Shown here one piece after another: positions 5,418 through 7,234 of a stretch of DNA of 7,234 nt (its first letter is position 1; every line of letters begins with the position of its first letter). The notes beneath the pieces were generated by a model. That model made no database searches. It saw only the letters and a list, made by a program, of their open reading frames with translations, and was not told the DNA's origin. Source of the DNA: JAPSGM01 sp036556985. GTDB taxonomy: Bacteria > Chloroflexota > Limnocylindria > QHBO01. The translations under genes were made by a program, and so were the position numbers. The stretch spans positions 1 through 7,234 of the forward strand of contig DATBIK010000052.1 of NCBI GenBank assembly GCA_036556985.1. Direction: 5' to 3'.

Positions 5418-7234
5418 TTGATCAGGGACGCCGCTCGCACGCTGACATCACCCGATGCGCGGCGCCCGCCCGGCGTGTTCGCCACGCCGGCGGGAGCTGT
5501 CGCGCTGGGCAGCGCAGCTGTGCTCCTCGCCTCCGCTGCGCTGTCGCTGCTGGATGTGGCGCCGGGCTCCGCGGCATGGGCCCGTGTCGAGCTCACGGCC
5601 GCCGCGTTCGTCGCCTTCGTGACGGCGCTGGCCTCGATCCCGGGCACGTCGGGTCGGGTCCGGTCCGTCCGAAGCTGGACGACCGTCGGAGTGGGCATCT
5701 GGCTCCTTTCCGAGGTGGTGCGCAACGTGGAGCTCGTGGCCGGGCTCGCAGCGGCCCCTGCGCCATCGGCTGTCGTCCTCGCGGCCGTGGTGCCCGTCGC
5801 CGGCTACCTCTTCTACCGGGTCATCCACGGGCGCCTGGAGCCACGCGAGGAGGTCTCGTTCTACCTCGACGGGATGCTCGTCTTCCTCGCCGTCGCCGGG
5901 CTTCTCCTCACCTTGTTCGGCCCCGGCGCCATGGGCGACCCGCACCTCATCGCCGTCCTCGCCTACGCCGTCTTCTTCCTCGCGATGACCGGCGCCATGC
6001 TGCTCCTCTACGTCACGCTCCGCGCAGAGCTGCGCCTGCGCGGCGCGTACCTGCTCCTGCCGGCCATCGTGGTCATCGGCATCGGCTACTTCGTGCGGCT
6101 CGCTGCGCCGCAGGAAAGCGCCGTCCCGGAGGCCGGCCTGACAGCGCACCTCGTGGCGCTCGGGCTCGTCCTGGCGGGCCTGGGCACCGCGACCTGGACC
6201 GATGTGCGCGACGACAGCCCGCGCTACGCGATGATCGCCGAGCGCATCCGGTCCGCTCTCCCGCTCGTCGCGGTGGCCGCGACCCCGTTCCTCGTCATCG
6301 CCACCGTGGCAATGGACGGCCCGGAGTCGATGAAGCTCCTCAACCGCGCCGGCATCGGGCTCATGCTCGCCACCGTGGCCCTGCGACAGAGCGTGCTCCT
6401 GCGCGACCGGGAGTCGGCGGTGCAGCGCGAGGTCACGCTGAGCCGAAACCTCGCCATGGCGGAGGCGCGCTACCGGGCGCTCGTCGAGCGCCAGCCGGGC
6501 ATCGTCTACCTCGCCGAGCCGGGCGAGCACGGGCGCTGGCACTACGTCAGCCCGCAGGTGGAATCGCTGCTCGGCTACACGCAGGAGGAGTGGCTCGCCG
6601 ACCCGACGCTCTGGGCTGAGCGGATCCACCCCGACGACCGCGACCGCATCCTCCGCGACGAGGCCAGGTCGGCAACGACGCCGCGCAGCGGCTCGCGGGC
6701 GTGGGAGTACCGCATGCTGGCGCGCGACGGTCGCGAGATCTGGATCCTCGACGACGAGGCCGTCACCGAGGTCGGGGCAGCCGGCCTGCCGACCCTGGTG
6801 CAGGGCGTCCTGCTCGACATCACCGAGCGCAAGCGGGTGGAGGAGGCGCTGCGCACCAGCGAGGAGCAGACTCGGCGCATCATCGAGACCGCGAGCCTCG
6901 CCTTCGTCGGCATGGACGCCGAGGGCCGCGTGGCGGCCTGGAACCAGCGTGCAACGACCACCTTCGGTTGGTCGCGCGAGGACGCGATGGGCCGCTCGCT
7001 GGCCGAGCTCATCATCCCACCCGAGTCCCGTGCCGCCCACCGGCGTGGCCTGGCGCACTACCTCGCCACCGGCGAGGGACCGATTCTCTCCAAACGAGTC
7101 GAGGTGACCGCCCTGCACCGTGACGGCCGCGAATTCCCGGTGGAGCTCACGATCTGGCCGGTGCGCACCGGCGGCACAGTGCAGTTCAACGCGCTCGTCG
7201 ACGACATCACCGTCCGCAAGCAGCTCGAGGGCCA
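5418..7234 (+). CDS. Multi-pass membrane receptor with two PAS domains (3' end outside window)
   Basis: An uninterrupted frame runs 605 codons from TTG 5418 to the window edge. Residues 28-322 hold about ten hydrophobic segments (for example VALGSAAVLLASAALSLL, GMLVFLAVAGLLLTLFGP, LIAVLAYAVFFLAMTGAMLL and AYLLLPAIVVIGIGYFV), a probable membrane sensor domain of a type I cannot name. A charged helix (325-350) leads to PAS 1 at about 350-475, with RYRALVERQPGIVYLAEPG, WHYVSPQVESLLGYTQEEW, RIHPDDRDR, YRMLARDGREIWILD and the closing GVLLDITERKRVEEAL; this is PAS_3-like. PAS 2 at about 482-604 has IIETASLAFVGMDAEGRV, WNQRATTTFGWSREDAMGRS, ALHRDGREFPVELTIW and DDITVRKQLEG. The output domain (histidine kinase, GGDEF/EAL or other) lies beyond the window. 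TTG is chosen from the -10 box 7 bases upstream; GTG 5364 is an alternative adding 18 residues. Long antisense frames over this region are shadows. Confidence 0.88.
   Translation, partial: MIRDAARTLTSPDARRPPGVFATPAGAVALGSAAVLLASAALSLLDVAPGSAAWARVELTAAAFVAFVTALASIPGTSGRVRSVRSWTTVGVGIWLLSEVVRNVELVAGLAAAPAPSAVVLAAVVPVAGYLFYRVIHGRLEPREEVSFYLDGMLVFLAVAGLLLTLFGPGAMGDPHLIAVLAYAVFFLAMTGAMLLLYVTLRAELRLRGAYLLLPAIVVIGIGYFVRLAAPQESAVPEAGLTAHLVALGLVLAGLGTATWTDVRDDSPRYAMIAERIRSALPLVAVAATPFLVIATVAMDGPESMKLLNRAGIGLMLATVALRQSVLLRDRESAVQREVTLSRNLAMAEARYRALVERQPGIVYLAEPGEHGRWHYVSPQVESLLGYTQEEWLADPTLWAERIHPDDRDRILRDEARSATTPRSGSRAWEYRMLARDGREIWILDDEAVTEVGAAGLPTLVQGVLLDITERKRVEEALRTSEEQTRRIIETASLAFVGMDAEGRVAAWNQRATTTFGWSREDAMGRSLAELIIPPESRAAHRRGLAHYLATGEGPILSKRVEVTALHRDGREFPVELTIWPVRTGGTVQFNALVDDITVRKQLEG

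Noticed and set aside
5576..6619. A 347-codon + strand frame inside the receptor gene
   Set aside because: It is in another frame, is composed mostly of R, G, P and A, and ends within the PAS-coding part.
5448..7118. A 556-codon minus-strand frame opposite the PAS receptor
   Set aside because: Its sequence is low-complexity and His/Arg/Glu/Gly-rich without motifs, while the opposite strand encodes clear membrane segments and PAS domains.
1..7234. Mobile elements, CRISPR arrays, phage or defence genes
   Set aside because: No transposase, integrase, terminal repeats, spacer arrays or base-composition break was seen. The gene content is ordinary chromosomal signalling and translation.

Overview
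The window is GC-rich, gene-dense bacterial chromosome, strongly biased to G or C at third codon positions. TTG or GTG starts look common. Several genes have a -10-like hexamer only 6-7 bases before the start codon and no Shine-Dalgarno sequence, which suggests leaderless mRNAs. Together with a transamidosome gatB carrying the four-cysteine motif, this fits a high-GC Chloroflexota, Actinobacteriota or Deinococcota-like lineage. Chloroflexota is my guess from overall feel, not a demonstrated assignment. I see no mobile elements, CRISPR array, tRNA or rRNA.

Layout from left to right. Bases 1-96 are the 3' end of a CBS-domain gene (+), followed by a 12-bp stem-loop. A gap of about 400 bases has no convincing gene but holds short phased ACGGAG repeats and a hairpin. 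Next is a two-gene + strand unit with a 4-base ATGA overlap: a PH/GRAM-like protein of 176 aa (502-1032) and a J-domain protein of 169 aa (1029-1538). The J-domain gene converges on, and overlaps by 25 bp, a minus-strand two-component operon. That operon is a multi-membrane-pass NarL-type histidine kinase (2191-3702) coupled through a TTGA overlap to a NarL/LuxR response regulator (1514-2194). Upstream of the kinase, still on the minus strand, is gatB (3858-5327), with tandem hairpins after its stop codon. A 90-bp divergent promoter region then separates gatB from a large + strand membrane receptor (5418 to beyond 7234), which has about ten membrane segments and two PAS domains. Its output domain lies outside the window.

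Functionally, the kinase and regulator form a self-contained phosphorelay: membrane sensing, HisKA_3 autophosphorylation, Asp61 transfer and LuxR-type DNA binding. gatB supplies a subunit of the Asp/Glu-tRNA amidotransferase, but gatC and gatA are not beside it. The PH-like/J-domain pair is probably co-translated, and its role is unknown. Nothing here amounts to a clearly new system. The points most worth checking are the repeated leaderless promoter architecture, the J-domain protein's C-terminal module and its coupled partner, and the large PAS receptor, which is easily missed because it starts with TTG and runs off the window while a long antisense frame overlies it.
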